Source: Musa acuminata AAA Group (Eukaryota > Streptophyta > Magnoliopsida > Zingiberales > Musaceae). Taken from it: a DNA stretch of 64,000 bases. Location: NCBI RefSeq assembly GCF_036884655.1, contig NC_088340.1, forward strand, positions 682,001 through 746,000, written 5' to 3'. Under the pieces are notes generated by a model. That model searched no databases and was not told the DNA's origin. It worked only from the letters and a program-made list of their open reading frames with translations. Both the position numbers and the translations under genes were made by a program. This document shows positions 1-11,680 of this stretch, piece by piece (positions within the stretch are counted from its first letter, which is position 1; every line of letters starts with the position of its first letter).

Positions 1-1156
1 TGATTTTTCACTGGCAGTAAAATTTTTTTTCAAAAAGAATAAATATGAATTGCATAAAAAAAGGCACTGGAGAACTTTTTCCTTATGTGGAATATAAGAA
101 GGAAGAAACGTTGGAAAAATTTCTCATGTTTTCTGGAGAAAATGGAAAATGAAAAGATAATTATACGGAAATCTGAAGAACTTTTTTCTAGGATTTTTTA
201 TTTTCCTAATTAACAAATGTTAGAAAATGTGCTTGTAGGGAAAACAACTTACCATGTAGTTTTATATGCAACTAAACTTACCCTTGTATTTTTTTTGTTC
301 CATCATCAGGTTGAAACTGAATGTCTATTTTCAAGAACTTGTATGTCTAGCCACTTCTTCTAGCCCTTGTTTGTGTTGAGATTATCTCGACGCTTCTAGT
401 TCTATTTGTATAATTTTATGAAATTAAGTCATTAGAAATTGTCACCGTTTTTAATTAAGGATTCTCATAAACATGTATAAGAATTTTCTTTTAGAAGAGT
501 CATATTTTATTGTTAGTAAATGGATTATTGACCCTAACATGTATGTCATTCTAATTGCCTATTTTCTGAAAGATTCTTCTCTCTCTGTTTTTTCCCATAA
601 ATTTCTCGAGTTTTGTGCAAATTTAACCTTTCTGATATGTCAACTGACCTACATCCTTCAAAAACTTCTATTTTCCATGTGCATTATCACCCTTGCTCTT
701 TTATATCCATCCTTGTGAGCTGGTGTGCTTGTGAGAGCTGAAGGACATATAGTTGACTATTATGTGCTCATGAATTTGATATATAAATGCATAATCCGAT
801 AAAACATGTTCCTATATCCCCTGACAAACTAATTATGCATGGATCGACGACCGATCAGCATGTTTCTGATGCTGTTGGAGTCTCAATCCGATATCCAATT
901 AACTAGTCTGTTAATTTCTAATATCTTTCTGCACCATGTTTTGGCTATTCAGTGGTTCTTTTGGGTCACTACAGTCTACATTGTGATGCAATCTCTCAAC
1001 TGCACTTGTTTTTGTTCCTTCATCAGACTTTTTTCCCTGTTTATGTTTTCTAGTGGTCTCTTATGTGGACTTGTGAAACATCAATTGATGTTTTTTCCTC
1101 TGACAAACTTTTTTTCCTGTTCATGTTCCTATATCCCCTGACTTCTTTCCCTGCAG

Positions 1157-1423
1157 TACCAAGAGATCTCATGTAGCCCATTTTGAAACATCAATTGATG
1201 AAGCTTTCTCTTGGGATAAAGGTCTCTTGGTACTGCTTTGTTTTGTTCATTATTGCCGTGGTCACTTCATTCATTTAGGTCGCGGTTTTGTGATTTTGGG
1301 CTATTTGAAAGATCTAATACTGCACTGAGAATGCATGACAGCAACATTATCTTGCATCACAACTTTATAGCTTCAGAATAAGATTTGACTCTGCCCATTG
1401 CTGTTCTCTGTTTAGGTTCTTGA
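1157..1423 (+). CDS. Possible last two exons of an unrecognised upstream gene
   Basis: A pyrimidine-rich tract ending CTGCAG precedes an open segment at 1157-1221. Read from 1158 it encodes TKRSHVAHFETSIDEAFSWD plus K, and it is followed directly by a GT donor. The next good acceptor (TTTAG at 1411-1415) would add only Gly-Ser and a TGA at 1421-1423, so the protein would end ...WDKGS. If the second segment were read in another frame (1416-1460) it would give VLDGAVIWELHEKT and stop, which looks more protein-like but does not join in phase with the first exon. I do not recognise the family. No further upstream exon could be assigned in 1-1156. The call rests on splice signals and residue composition only. 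Confidence 0.3.
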
Positions 1424-1660
1424 TGGTGCCGTCATCTGGGAGCTGCATGAAAAGACTTAAGCAGGCCCTGTGGATGTTTTGACGCAGTGCCAGAAACTCG
1501 ACTTCCTGGTTTTGTTGTCACCGAGCGAAGGTTTTGAGAAATGCATCAGGATGTGTAAACTGTCAAAGCATTAGTATAAATATAAGTTTCATTTATTTAT
1601 CAACCCTAAGTTGAAACGTGGACTTGAGATGTGAATTCGAGTAGGAAAGTGGTCCTTGTG

Positions 1661-1663
<3 letters not shown>

Positions 1664-1749
<86 letters not shown>
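1664..1749. repeat. (TA)n microsatellite, about 86 bp
   Basis: Uninterrupted alternating TA. It forces a meaningless Tyr-Ile repeat reading frame on the minus strand. It lies in the spacer between the putative upstream gene end and the promoter of the PHOX-like gene, and is a likely polymorphic marker. Confidence 0.97.
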
Positions 1750-1751
<2 letters not shown>

Positions 1752-2099
1752 GTTATAAATAATAAAAAAAAGATTAGTAATAGTAATATCAATCTTTCAG
1801 ATAGTGAAGCATTTTTTACTATGTAAATGCGATGTTGAAGCTGCTAATTCCATCTCACCCATCATTTAAATAACACACATACAAATAGCTTCCCATCTTG
1901 ATCATCAATTTTTTTTAATATATAATTTTTTAATCACAAAATGAAGAATATTAAATCATATATTATACAAATTAAAGTGTTCTAAATCAAAATTTTGTGC
2001 CAATAAATACTCTCTCAATGACCAACCTTTATTTTGTCGCAATAGCATATTAGTAATTGGAAGATAAAAAAAATGTAAGAAAATAAATATAAAAAAACA

Positions 2100-3015
2100 G
2101 AAGATAAGAAAGAATGGAAAAAGGAACTCATACTCGTCCTACCTTGTCGATTTCCAGACGAGTTCCTGTGGGCCTTGAGGCGGGCCCCATGTGGGTGGTT
2201 TGCTACTCGGAAGACGACGCAACTCACCAAGTCGCGTCATCGCCTATTTGGGCCCCTCCGCCTCCGATTTGGTGCTGCAAATTTATTCATTAATTTCGAT
2301 TTTTCGTGGGTTTCTCTGTTTGCTTTGGTCTCCCGGCGTCATCCGGTAGATGAAGTCCAAGTGGAAGGAACGGTTCGGATTTGTGCGATGGCGAGGGGAT
2401 ATCGACAACTCGGATCTTGACGCGTAGGTGCTGTTGTCGGATGAGCGAAAGGTCGAGAGCGCTCGAGCCCTGGGACGTTGGATTCTGCCATATTTGGAGG
2501 GCATTTTGATACCCTTTCCTTCGAGGAAGAGGAAGATACGAACCTCCTCCGGGCTGAAGGGTTCCGACTTTTCTTGAGCTACGGAGGCGGGAGACGAGAT
2601 TTCTTATTGGGTAAGCTTGATTGGGTGAACCAAGGAACAGCCGTGGTTCAGATAAGTTTCTCGCTCTCTTCTCCGAATGATTTGCTGTCCCTTTCGTTGA
2701 TTCTCGTGGGAAAGATTGGATCTTTGGATGCAAGATTTGAGTTGAGAGGATCTTTCTGATGGTTCTGGTGGGTTAGACAGAGAGATTTGACTTTTATCCT
2801 GGGGCTATAGGTCTTTTACCTCGTTCTTTGGGTGATTGATGAAAACCGTTCGTTTCAATAGGATCCCATTCGCTGCCTTGGCGCGTCGTCGAACATTTTA
2901 ATCTGTATTTTTTTTTTCCCTATTGGTGATATACGTTTTCTTAAAACAATAGCAATCAAAAGAAAATAACTGATTGGAAAAAGATTTAGGAATTGGTTAT
3001 TCTTGTGAAATAGAA
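2100..3015 (+). promoter_or_regulatory. Upstream and leader region of the PHOX-like gene
   Basis: The base composition changes from AT-rich to GC-rich near 2150 and stays mixed to about 2760, as expected of a plant core promoter and leader. The short open frames here overlap each other in several frames and none looks like a protein. A leader intron is possible, because T-rich stretches and AG acceptors occur between 2890 and 2990. I could not fix a transcription start or a TATA box. Confidence 0.4.
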
Positions 3016-5617
3016 ATGGGCAAGCCACCGGCTAAGAAGAAGAGTTCGGGGGGTAAACTGAATGATGCAACCTTGAAGCACTGCAAATCCTGTGATTATA
3101 GCTCGAAGGTCTTCGATGAGGACACCACAATCTTCATGGACATGGCTCGTGATATGAAAGAGGAGGGCAACAAGTTGTTCCAAAAGCGGGAGTACGACAG
3201 AGCGCTAATGAAATATGAGAAAGCCATCAAACTGCTTCCAAAGAACCACATTGATGTTGCGTACCTCCACAGCAACATGGCGGCTTGTTATATGCAGATG
3301 AGCCCTGAGGAGTACCACCAAGCAATCAGCGAATGTAATCTCGCCCTCGAGGTCTCACCCAAGTACGGCAAAGCTCTCCTGAAGAGGGCCAAGTGTTTTG
3401 AAGCATTGAACAGGTTGGAATTGGCCTGTAAAGACATTGATCTAGTTTTGAGTTTGGAGCCAAACAATCTCACGGCAACGGAGATTTCTAAACGAGTGAA
3501 GGAGGAGATGGAGAGAAAGGGCATCACATTGGATGATAAGACACTTTTTCCGCTCCCGGAACCTCTGACGGTGAAAGAGAAGCCAAAAAAGAAGAAGTGC
3601 CATAAATCAGAGGAGAAAGTAGTAGTTGTGGAGGAGAAACATGCTAAAGTTAAAGAAGAACCTATGAAGAGCATCAAGTTAGTTTTCGGGGAAGACATAA
3701 GATGTGCTCAGATACCAGCTAATTGTACAATGTTGCAGTTGAGAGAGATTGTCGTTAACAAATTTCCGAGCTTGAAGGCTGTCCTTATCAAATATAAGGA
3801 TAAAGAGGGTGACTTGGTGACAATAACTACATCTGACGAGTTGAGGTGGGCGGAAGAATCTTCGGAACCACAGGGGTCGGTCAGACTTCATATAATAGAA
3901 GTTGATCCTGAGCATGATCCTTTACTTGTAGAGGCAAAGAAAGAATCTTCGAGGAAGCTGGACAGAAGCATCTCTAGAAATCGGAGCATCAAATGTGATG
4001 ACATCAAGGTTTCTTCAGTCTGTGTTGATGACTGGATTGTGCAATTCGCTCAGCTATTCAAGAACCATGTTGGTTTCAATTCTGATGCGTATCTGAATCT
4101 TCATGAGTTAGGAATGAAACTATATTCAGGGGCAATGGAAGAGACTGTCACGAGTGAAGAGGCGCAAGAAATTTTTGAACTTGCTGAGGAGAAATTTCAG
4201 GAAATGGCAGCTCTGGCCTTGTTTAACTGGGGAAATGTTCATATGTCTCGAGCTAGGAAGAGGTTGTTCTTGTCAGAAAATGCTTCAAAGGAATCAATGC
4301 TGGCACAAGTCAAAGCTTCATATGACTGGGCTCAGGGCGAGTACATCAAAGCAGGACAGCGTTATGATGAAGCTTTGAAAATTAAGTCTGACTTCTGTGA
4401 AGCTCTTCTTGCACTTGGACTGCAACATTTTGAGCAAGCAAAGCTTTCATGGTGTTATGCAATTGGAAGCAAGGCAGATCTGGAGAAGTGGCCTTCATCA
4501 GAAGTCCTAGAGCTATTCAACCATGCTGAGGATAACATTGAAAAGGGAACAGAGATGTGGGAGGAGATAGAAGAGCAGCGATTGAAGGAACTTACTAAAG
4601 CCAATGAGGAAAGAATCTTATTGCAAAAGATGGGCTTGGAAGACTACTTCATAGAGCTTTCGAATGATGAAGCCGCAGAACAGGCTTACAACATGAGAGC
4701 TCAGATAAATTTACTATGGGGAACCATGCTTTATGAGCGGTCTGTTGTGGAATTCAAATTAGGCATTCCAATGTGGGAAGAGTGCCTGATGGCAGCAGTG
4801 GAAAAATTTAATCTGGCAGGAGCTTCTCCAACTGACGTTGCTGTTATGATAAAAAGCCATTGTGCCAATGAAACTGCCCAAGAAGGTAAAAATATTTGAT
4901 ATTGTGGCTGTGTCCGAGACCACAGTGACTTCATCTGGTTGGTTATGGCTAGAATTTCTTTGCACTTAATATTGTGATACTACTGATTTTCAATATGTTA
5001 TTTTTTTCAATTCTTTTATATTCTGTACTTCAGACATTGATAGTACTCCTTGTGTGAATTAATTCAACCTTATGTAATGTCTCCTGCTTAATACTGTTGG
5101 GTATCAAAAGATCTTATCCACTGCTGAATGTTATTAGAAACCTTGATTAAGCACAGGCAAATGTTTGATTGTGCTATGATGTGACATAATATTCTTTGTA
5201 TCACTGCTGATTGAGCATATTTCCATAAGATTGCTGGGTTTATGTGATTTTAGGCAATAATATCCGTCTAAATGTTATGTGATATCCAAGTATGTGAAGG
5301 CCTTAATAACAACTTCATAAGCGATCCAATAATTTCATGGCATCCATCTTATCTGTTAATATTTTTATATATGTACCTCAATAGTATAGTATATTCCATT
5401 ATACTTTGAGCATCTTTCTAGACTCCGGTAGGTGTATAAACAATTCTGTGATCAACTTTTAATTGCAGGATTTGGTTTCAAGATCGATGAGATTGTTCAG
5501 GCATGGGATGAGATGCATGATGCAAGAAGGTGGATAAATGGTGTTTCATCTTTCAGACTTGAGCCTTTATTACGTCGACGAGCTCCGAAGCTGCACCATA
5601 TGTTGGAGCATGCATGA
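3016..5617 (+). CDS. TPR-PB1 domain protein, PHOX/CLMP1-like co-chaperone family
   Basis: The two exons are 3016-4885 and 5469-5617, split after the first base of a Gly codon, and give 672 residues. The frame is open upstream to 2974, but that codon is TTG. The first ATG, starting MGKPPAKKK, matches how this family begins. Visible parts: a three-helix-pair TPR block at about residues 40-160 ([20 protein letters not shown], then [10 protein letters not shown]); a Lys/Glu-rich linker; a PB1 domain at about 217-300 starting [13 protein letters not shown] with an acidic DEL segment; a C-terminal helical TPR-like half; and the tail exon [20 protein letters not shown] that typifies the family. In Arabidopsis the group is PHOX1-4, with CLMP1 affecting chloroplast separation. 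Maize relatives are described as HSP-interacting proteins, and TPR clamps of this type bind Hsp70/Hsp90 tails. The family call is secure; the paralogue is not. Confidence 0.93.
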
Positions 5618-8236
5618 TTTATAAATGACTTTCTGCATCAATTCAGATTCAATGGCCATTGTTGAGAACAGTATAACTTGTATTCCTGCCTATTTTCTGC
5701 TTTGCACATAGGTAGCCTCCCACTCTAATTCAGTTAATTTTTCATCTCTAGAATTACATTCTTTGCTAAGGTGTTGTTAGCATAAGTTAGCTATACACCT
5801 TATACACATTCTTTTACATACTTATTATAGGACATGTTCTTCGTATATTGTTCATTTTATCTGCTTCACTAGATTTTGCATTTTATTGTTGAATTTCTTA
5901 TAAACTATCTTATCGTTGTTGTCTCTGGGGTTGCTACATTTTGGTTCCTGTCTAGTTTGCAATATCGGCCACTAGTTTATAGAATTTCCTCTTATTGTTA
6001 GTGCTATTTTTCTTTTACATTTATTCATATCCAGATGTCCAAAACGTATACACTGTGCAGTTCATGTGCAAAGGTAGACGATATATATATATTCAACACA
6101 TATACCTACATTGATGTAACAACTGAGCTCATATAGAATCAGATCCGAGGAATTGAAGGAACATGCATTACTAGGATCTTGTTTTTTTAAATCTTTGCTT
6201 TCATATAAATGCCTTTTTTTGTGTGGTTGCTTTGTTCATGCTCACATCCAATTTGCTTGTTGGAAAATTGGAAAAATTGGAAAATCTTACCACAATAGGT
6301 AGTGTGGAAAAAAAAATTCTACATGCTTATATAATAAAGATGAATTTTAAAACAAATGGTCTGTATTGTTGCATCACGCTATAATATGCACTGATATGCT
6401 TGCAGACTGATGAATGGGACATCGGTACACGCCAGCCTTGCCAGTAATCTACCACTATGATATCTGCATATGTATTTGATTACTGATGCTTCAGCACCAA
6501 CTTGGGTTGCCTAGTCTCTCTATTTATGTTTCTATCTTTATTTCTAGAAACCATGATATTGTATTCATAGCTTTGCATGATCACCAACTTGGGTTGCCTA
6601 TTCTCTCTATTTATGTATCGATCTTTATTTCTAGAAACCATGATATTGTATCCATAGCTTTGCATGAACAACGAATGTTTATGTTGCTTTAAGAGTGCCT
6701 CTCCCCTCTAACAAACTTGGTTGCTGCCCTTTCAGGTTATCTTGCTTGATGCACTGTAATATTTGATTGTTTACTTCTTGCAGAGAAGAGTTTGTTTTCT
6801 ACAATCATATAGCAGAATTCTTTTTCCTTCCATGTGCTGGGCTCTCGGGAGCCTAGTCATGCATACGACAATTTGATAAATGGTGGTCGTGCAGTCTGAC
6901 ATTTCCGTCATCGTGCCCTCTTAGTATTGGTCACAGAAGCTTTTTGTTATTTTTTTGAGAGAGAAAACATAATATACGGCAGTGCTCATTGTTTCTCATA
7001 TACAAGATGATTTGTTTTGTTTGTTTCCATAATGCTTTTGTGTATGTATTAAACAGACAAGTTATATTATTATCAGAAGTTTGAAACAGATCAAATTACT
7101 CTTGTAATTATTGTCTTTTTATTTCCTCTCTTGCTGGGTATCATGGATTTCAAGGCTTCTTTTAATAGTGTCATTGTTCTTGTTCTTGCTGATGCTGCAA
7201 GTGCTGTAATCTTACTACATGAAGTGCTTTTGGAAGGAAGGTTATGAACTTTTCCCATCTGTCGGTGATTCTTCTTAGGTGAATTAACTTAAAGCAGATT
7301 TAGAAATGACAAGAAAAAAATGTGTTCAGATATTTTTTTTCTTCTTTTGAATCGTCAAAACTTGATTAATTCAAAATTGAAATTACAAAGAGGTGTAGGC
7401 ATCACTCTCTATCACCAAAACCCAAACACACAACAAAAAAAAATCCCAAATCCAAAATCCCTAATATATCTTGTCATCTAATTGGTCGTTATGTTATATA
7501 CATGAACAAAGTCAGCAATATAAAGTAGTTTCGTTAGTTCAAAACTACCCTTAATTCTTCCATACAGAAGAAGTTAATGCATCTGAATGATGTGAAAGAT
7601 CACAAAAATTTCAGGTTCAAGTTGTTTGGATCAAAGACTTTGTGCACTTACTATCAGCACTGATTTGCTCATCCTATGTAGGTAGTGGAACAACATGTTA
7701 TTTTTTGGGGATATGCATCACATTTGTAATTTACCTTGGTTGTATATTCTACCTGTCTTATCATAAATTTGATATTTTTCCTTGCCTCTAAATCATTTAG
7801 CCATTTGCTTCTAAGGGATGATTGAAGCCGATTTTTTTAGGAAAAAAAAAATAATTAAAGCAGATGTAAATTCTTTATCTAATTATACACTCCTTTCCCC
7901 CCAAAACTGTCATTATTAACCGAATTATTCAAAATCAGGCCGGTTCGACCCGGTTCATTTACCGGTTCGGTTTAGAAGAACAGCCTTTCCCAGGGTTTGT
8001 CAGCGTTGACCGGGTCATCCACCCTTTCTGTCTCTTTCTTCTCCCTCGTTGGATCTGCAAGCAATTTACCCCAATCCACGACGACATCTCCGTCGCCAGA
8101 TTACAAGGCAAAGAACGGCTCCGATCTTTTCGGTATTCGGCTCGTCTCTCTCCCTCCTTCGCATCCCCTCCCCTCCCCGATCCCAACCCTCATCATCTTC
8201 TTCTTGTATATCACAATCTCAAATTCCTCCCCAAGG
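5618..8236. other. Spacer between the PHOX-like gene and the AVT6 gene
   Basis: AT-rich and without a supportable gene. It holds a two-copy tandem duplication at 6495-6668 (annotated separately) and a short TA run near 6080. The last 300 bases become GC-richer and contain three near-repeats of CCGGTTCG at 7940-7970, followed by a C/T-rich leader from about 8020, which should be the promoter and 5' leader of the transporter gene. The frame continuous with the transporter begins with TTG at 7997 and is taken as leader. Confidence 0.6.
6495..6668. repeat. Two-copy tandem duplication, period 87 bp
   Basis: Copies at 6495-6581 and 6582-6668 each begin CACCAACTTGGGTTGCCTA and run through TTTCTAGAAACCATGATATTG. 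They differ at only a handful of positions. The duplicated unit is open in both directions, which produces spurious short frames on both strands. Confidence 0.95.
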
Positions 8237-9646
8237 ATGAACAGCACCTACACTGCCCTCCCTGTATCTTCCTCCATCGAGCTCCAAGCCAACTCCCCAA
8301 CCCTACCTCAAGACCCTCCCAAGAAGCAGGAAGAATTCGGCGTTGAGCTACCCCTCATCCTCGACGCCGCCGGTGCCGGGTACGGCCCTGCCGCCGCGGG
8401 ATCCGGCGTGCCCGGGGCCGTCTTCAACCTCGCCACCTCGATCATCGGCGCCGGGATCATGGCCCTTCCCGCCACCCTGAAGGTCCTCGGCCTCCTCGTC
8501 GGTTTCGTCTCCATCGTCCTCATGGGAATCCTGTCCGAGATCAGCATCGAGCTCCTCGTCCGGTTCTCCGTCCTCTGCAAGTCGTCCTCCTACGGGGACG
8601 TCGTCCAGACCGCCCTCGGCCGCCCCTTCAAGATCGTCTCCGAGATCTGCGTCATCATCAACAACGCCGGTGTCCTCGTCGTCTACTTGATAATCATCGG
8701 GGATGTGATGTCAGGATCCTCGAAGCACGTCGGCGTCTTCGATCAATTGCTCGGGAGTGGCGGCGAGTGGGATCACAGGAAATTGGTGATCCTTGTGGTA
8801 TTGGTCATCTTTTTGGCCCCTCTTTGTTCTCTGGAAAAGATCGATTCGCTTAGCCTCACTTCAGCTGCTTCCGTGGCTCTTGCCGTTGTCTTCGTGATCG
8901 TGTCGTCCATCATTGCGTTGGTTAAGCTTGTTGAAGGCAGGATAGGGACGCCAAGATTGGGGCCTGATTTTGGATCGAAAGCTGCCTTCTTGGATCTGCT
9001 GGTGGTCGTTCCGATAATGACTAATGCCTATGTTTGCCATTTCAATGTTCAGCCCATCTACAATGAGCTCGAGGGGAGAACGCCAAAGAAGATGTACCTT
9101 GTCAGTAGGATCACCACAGTGTTGTGTGTGGCCATCTATGCCTCAACTGCTATATCAGGATACCTGTTGTTTGGGGATGACACCGAGTCGGATGTGCTGA
9201 CAAATTTTGATAAGGATCTCGGAATTCGGTTCAGTTTGATCCTGAATTATGTGGTGAGGATTGGATATATTCTTCATCTGATTCTTGTTTTCCCTGTCAT
9301 TCATTTTTCGCTCAGGCAGACGGTAGATTCGCTAGTGTTTGCAGAATCAGCTCCTGGAAGTAGGAAAAGGATGTTGACTTTGACGGCTGTGCTACTTGCT
9401 ATTATTTATCTTGGTTCTACTATGATACCAAACATCTGGGTGGCTTTCAAGTTTACTGGTGCTACAACTGGCATGTCGCTGGGGTTTATATTTCCAGCTC
9501 TTATTGCATTGAGATTGGATAAGAAAGAAAAGGTTTTAAATCTTAGAGAGAGGTACATGTCATGGCTGATGTTAGTATTGGCAGTGGTTGCTAGTATTTT
9601 GGGAGTTGTTGGGAATATCTTTACTCTTAAAAATAGGTCTGAGTGA
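8237..9646 (+). CDS. Amino acid transporter, AVT6 (SLC38-like) subfamily
   Basis: A single exon of 469 codons. The start is the ATG at 8237 (MNSTYTALPVSSS). The same frame runs back to a TTG at 7997, but that part reads as C/T-rich leader. After a hydrophilic N-terminus, residues 58-82 carry the signature first membrane segment, GAVFNLATSIIGAGIMALPA, which is typical of the amino acid/auxin permease superfamily. About eleven hydrophobic segments can be counted in total. The segment NAYVCHFNVQPIYNELEGRT is characteristic of the SLC38/AVT6 branch. Arabidopsis AVT6 members move neutral and acidic amino acids out of the vacuole, so tonoplast location and export to the cytosol are inferred here. 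The length fits the family. The coding strand is GC-rich at its 5' half and falls towards AT at the 3' end. The exact AVT6 letter cannot be assigned. Confidence 0.95.
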   Translation: MNSTYTALPVSSSIELQANSPTLPQDPPKKQEEFGVELPLILDAAGAGYGPAAAGSGVPGAVFNLATSIIGAGIMALPATLKVLGLLVGFVSIVLMGILSEISIELLVRFSVLCKSSSYGDVVQTALGRPFKIVSEICVIINNAGVLVVYLIIIGDVMSGSSKHVGVFDQLLGSGGEWDHRKLVILVVLVIFLAPLCSLEKIDSLSLTSAASVALAVVFVIVSSIIALVKLVEGRIGTPRLGPDFGSKAAFLDLLVVVPIMTNAYVCHFNVQPIYNELEGRTPKKMYLVSRITTVLCVAIYASTAISGYLLFGDDTESDVLTNFDKDLGIRFSLILNYVVRIGYILHLILVFPVIHFSLRQTVDSLVFAESAPGSRKRMLTLTAVLLAIIYLGSTMIPNIWVAFKFTGATTGMSLGFIFPALIALRLDKKEKVLNLRERYMSWLMLVLAVVASILGVVGNIFTLKNRSE

Positions 9647-10934
9647 TTTATATTGCGTTAGTTTCCAATTAGGTATGTGAAGTTGAAGTTATGCAAATTT
9701 TTTTGGTCATGCCATGATGATGACCGATTTATATGGTTGATGAAGATTGAGACAAGAAAATTGACCTTTGCGGCAGAAAATCTTGGTTGTTCTGGGCCTT
9801 CTGCCACATACTGGCTTGCCAAGCAGGAACATAATGAGTTCTAGTTTTGTTTATAGCATACTTCGGTTGAGATATGTAGTGCCAGATTAATGCCTTGAGA
9901 GCTTTTAGAAGTACTTACTCAGATCTGAGACATCCTTGCTACTCCTGTTCTCAGTTTCGACCATTCTATGAAAATTGTTGAACGTTGGAATTGATAGACA
10001 GAGGTATGCTTTCGAGATGCAAATTGGTGTATCTACTGACACAGTGACCATACTTTTACATTGTCCGAGCATTAAATTCTTGTATTACCTCGATCCTCAC
10101 TGTAAGTCCACACTTATGTAACTTTATTTGCATTCAGGAATAAATATGCGATTGCATTCCTTTCTTTATCCCAGCTGTGTTAATTTCTGAGTATCCGCTT
10201 GTCATAGTGTTTACTAGAGTTTACTCCATACCGTGTTGTTACTGCTCCGCAAGATCATGCTTAAATTTTAACTTTTAACTCTTTGTGAACACGAATGTTT
10301 AGTTTAGCCATCATATTTCTTTATGCATATCGCTTGTAGTTTGTCTTTAGTTACTGAAAAACTGTTGCAGGAAAGATCACAGATGGAACTTGACTAGGAT
10401 TTATGTGGGGCATTTAGTCGGGTAACTTCTTTGATAGAAGTAACTAAATTGGATGGTAATATAATTTTATGTTGTTTTGTTATATGTTTATATCAAATTC
10501 AAGCATTATGGTATATGATAGAGACGAAGCTACCAGTAGGGATAATCCATAGGTGATATTACTATAATCTCATTACCTTTTGTATCCTCATTGCAATCTC
10601 TTATTTTCCTAGTTGCTTGTATGTAATATTTAACTAAACAAAAGGCATTCTAGGTCAAATGATATGGTATGCACTATTCTAATATCCCCATCTGTGCAAC
10701 AATCATGACATCTTAATTTAGAACTTTATCCACATATCTTCAAGCCTTTAGGATATGACATTATGTCTGTCATCCAACCATTCTAAATTGTTTCTCGCTG
10801 CTTGATTTCTTTGCTTACCAACCAGCGATGGCATCTTGAAAGCAGTGGCAAAGCTCATAGTTCGAGGATTTGTCCATGATTGATCTTTTGGTGCTTTTTT
10901 GCATTTGGCAATATAAATGATAGATAACATTCAA
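9647..10934. other. 3' flank of the transporter gene and spacer
   Basis: AT-rich sequence with no supportable gene. The first few hundred bases are presumably the transcript's 3' untranslated region. I see no terminal repeats or long palindromes. Confidence 0.5.
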
Positions 10935-11395
10935 AGATGATAACTAGGTACCTTTTCGATAGAAGATACTATAAAAGAAAATCATTTATGATGATATGAA
11001 CATGTGCTTAAGAGATATCTTTGAGATCAAAAAAAAATTTATAAGATAATTGTGAGACCAACAATGTTTTATGGATATGAGTATTAAGTAATTAAAAAAT
11101 AATATATATAAAAAATCTAGATTATCGAGATAATAATGTTGAGATAGATATGTAGAGTTACTAAGAAAGATAAAAAAAAAAAAATTTATCTGTGAATAAT
11201 TAGGTATCTCTTCGATAGAAGATACTATAAAAAAAAATTATGAAATAAAATCATTTAAGATGATATGAGCATATGCTTAAGAGATATCCAGATCTAAAAA
11301 GATCTTAATAGAAATTATAAATAAAAATTTAAGTATTATAAATTTAATTAAATATATAATGATAATAAAAAATTTTATGTAGTCCATGCTAAATA
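10935..11395 (+). mobile_element. Decayed LINE (non-LTR retrotransposon) 3' fragment
   Basis: Conceptual reading of 11053-11160 gives RPTMFYGYEY followed by stops and then degenerate text resembling TLRWICGVTKK. This is the remnant of the conserved C-terminal block of plant LINE reverse transcriptase ORFs (RPTMLYG.ECW...LRWMCG). The next block, at about 11202-11290, reads like the downstream PIEDTIKENHLR.YEHVLKR segment. A second copy of that block lies before it, at about 10947-11030. There are several stops and frameshifts and no intact frame. The duplicated tail means either two nested fragments or an internal rearrangement. The assignment is from protein motif resemblance only. Confidence 0.65.
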
Positions 11396-11503
11396 GTTAG
11401 AACTTTGTAATGATAATCAAATTAAGGTACCAGTTAGTCAAAATCACAATCGAATTCATCGAATCAGAAACATTATCACGTGATGCATGTGAACTTTGTC
11501 AGG

Positions 11504-11543
11504 TATTGTATTGTATTGTATTGTATTGTATTGTATTGTATTG
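11504..11543. repeat. (TATTG)8 pentanucleotide microsatellite
   Basis: Eight perfect units of TATTG. It lies 30 bp upstream of a two-copy tandem duplication. Confidence 0.97.
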
Positions 11544-11570
11544 CCAAACCATGTTCAATAAGGCCATGTG

Positions 11571-11680
11571 TGGTCCAAGTTGTAAGAGTGTTCTGTAGCA
11601 ATTTGTCTGTGAGTGCTGGTTGTTCTGGTCCAAGTTGTAAGAATGTTCTGTAGCAATTTGTCTGTGAGTGCTGGTTGTTC
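11571..11680. repeat. Two-copy tandem duplication, period 55 bp
   Basis: Copies at 11571-11625 and 11626-11680 both start TGGTCCAAGTTGTAAGA and end GTGCTGGTTGTTC. I see a single difference (GAGTG against GAATG), so the duplication is recent. Confidence 0.97.

Noticed and set aside
1589..1792. Minus-strand 67-residue frame with a Tyr-Ile repeat
   Set aside because: It is the translation of the (TA)n microsatellite.
2974..3015. N-terminal extension of the PHOX-like protein
   Set aside because: The longer frame starts with TTG; the first ATG at 3016 begins with family-like sequence.
7997..8236. 80-residue N-terminal extension of the AVT6 transporter
   Set aside because: The frame opens with TTG and reads as CT-rich leader; the ATG at 8237 gives the usual family length.
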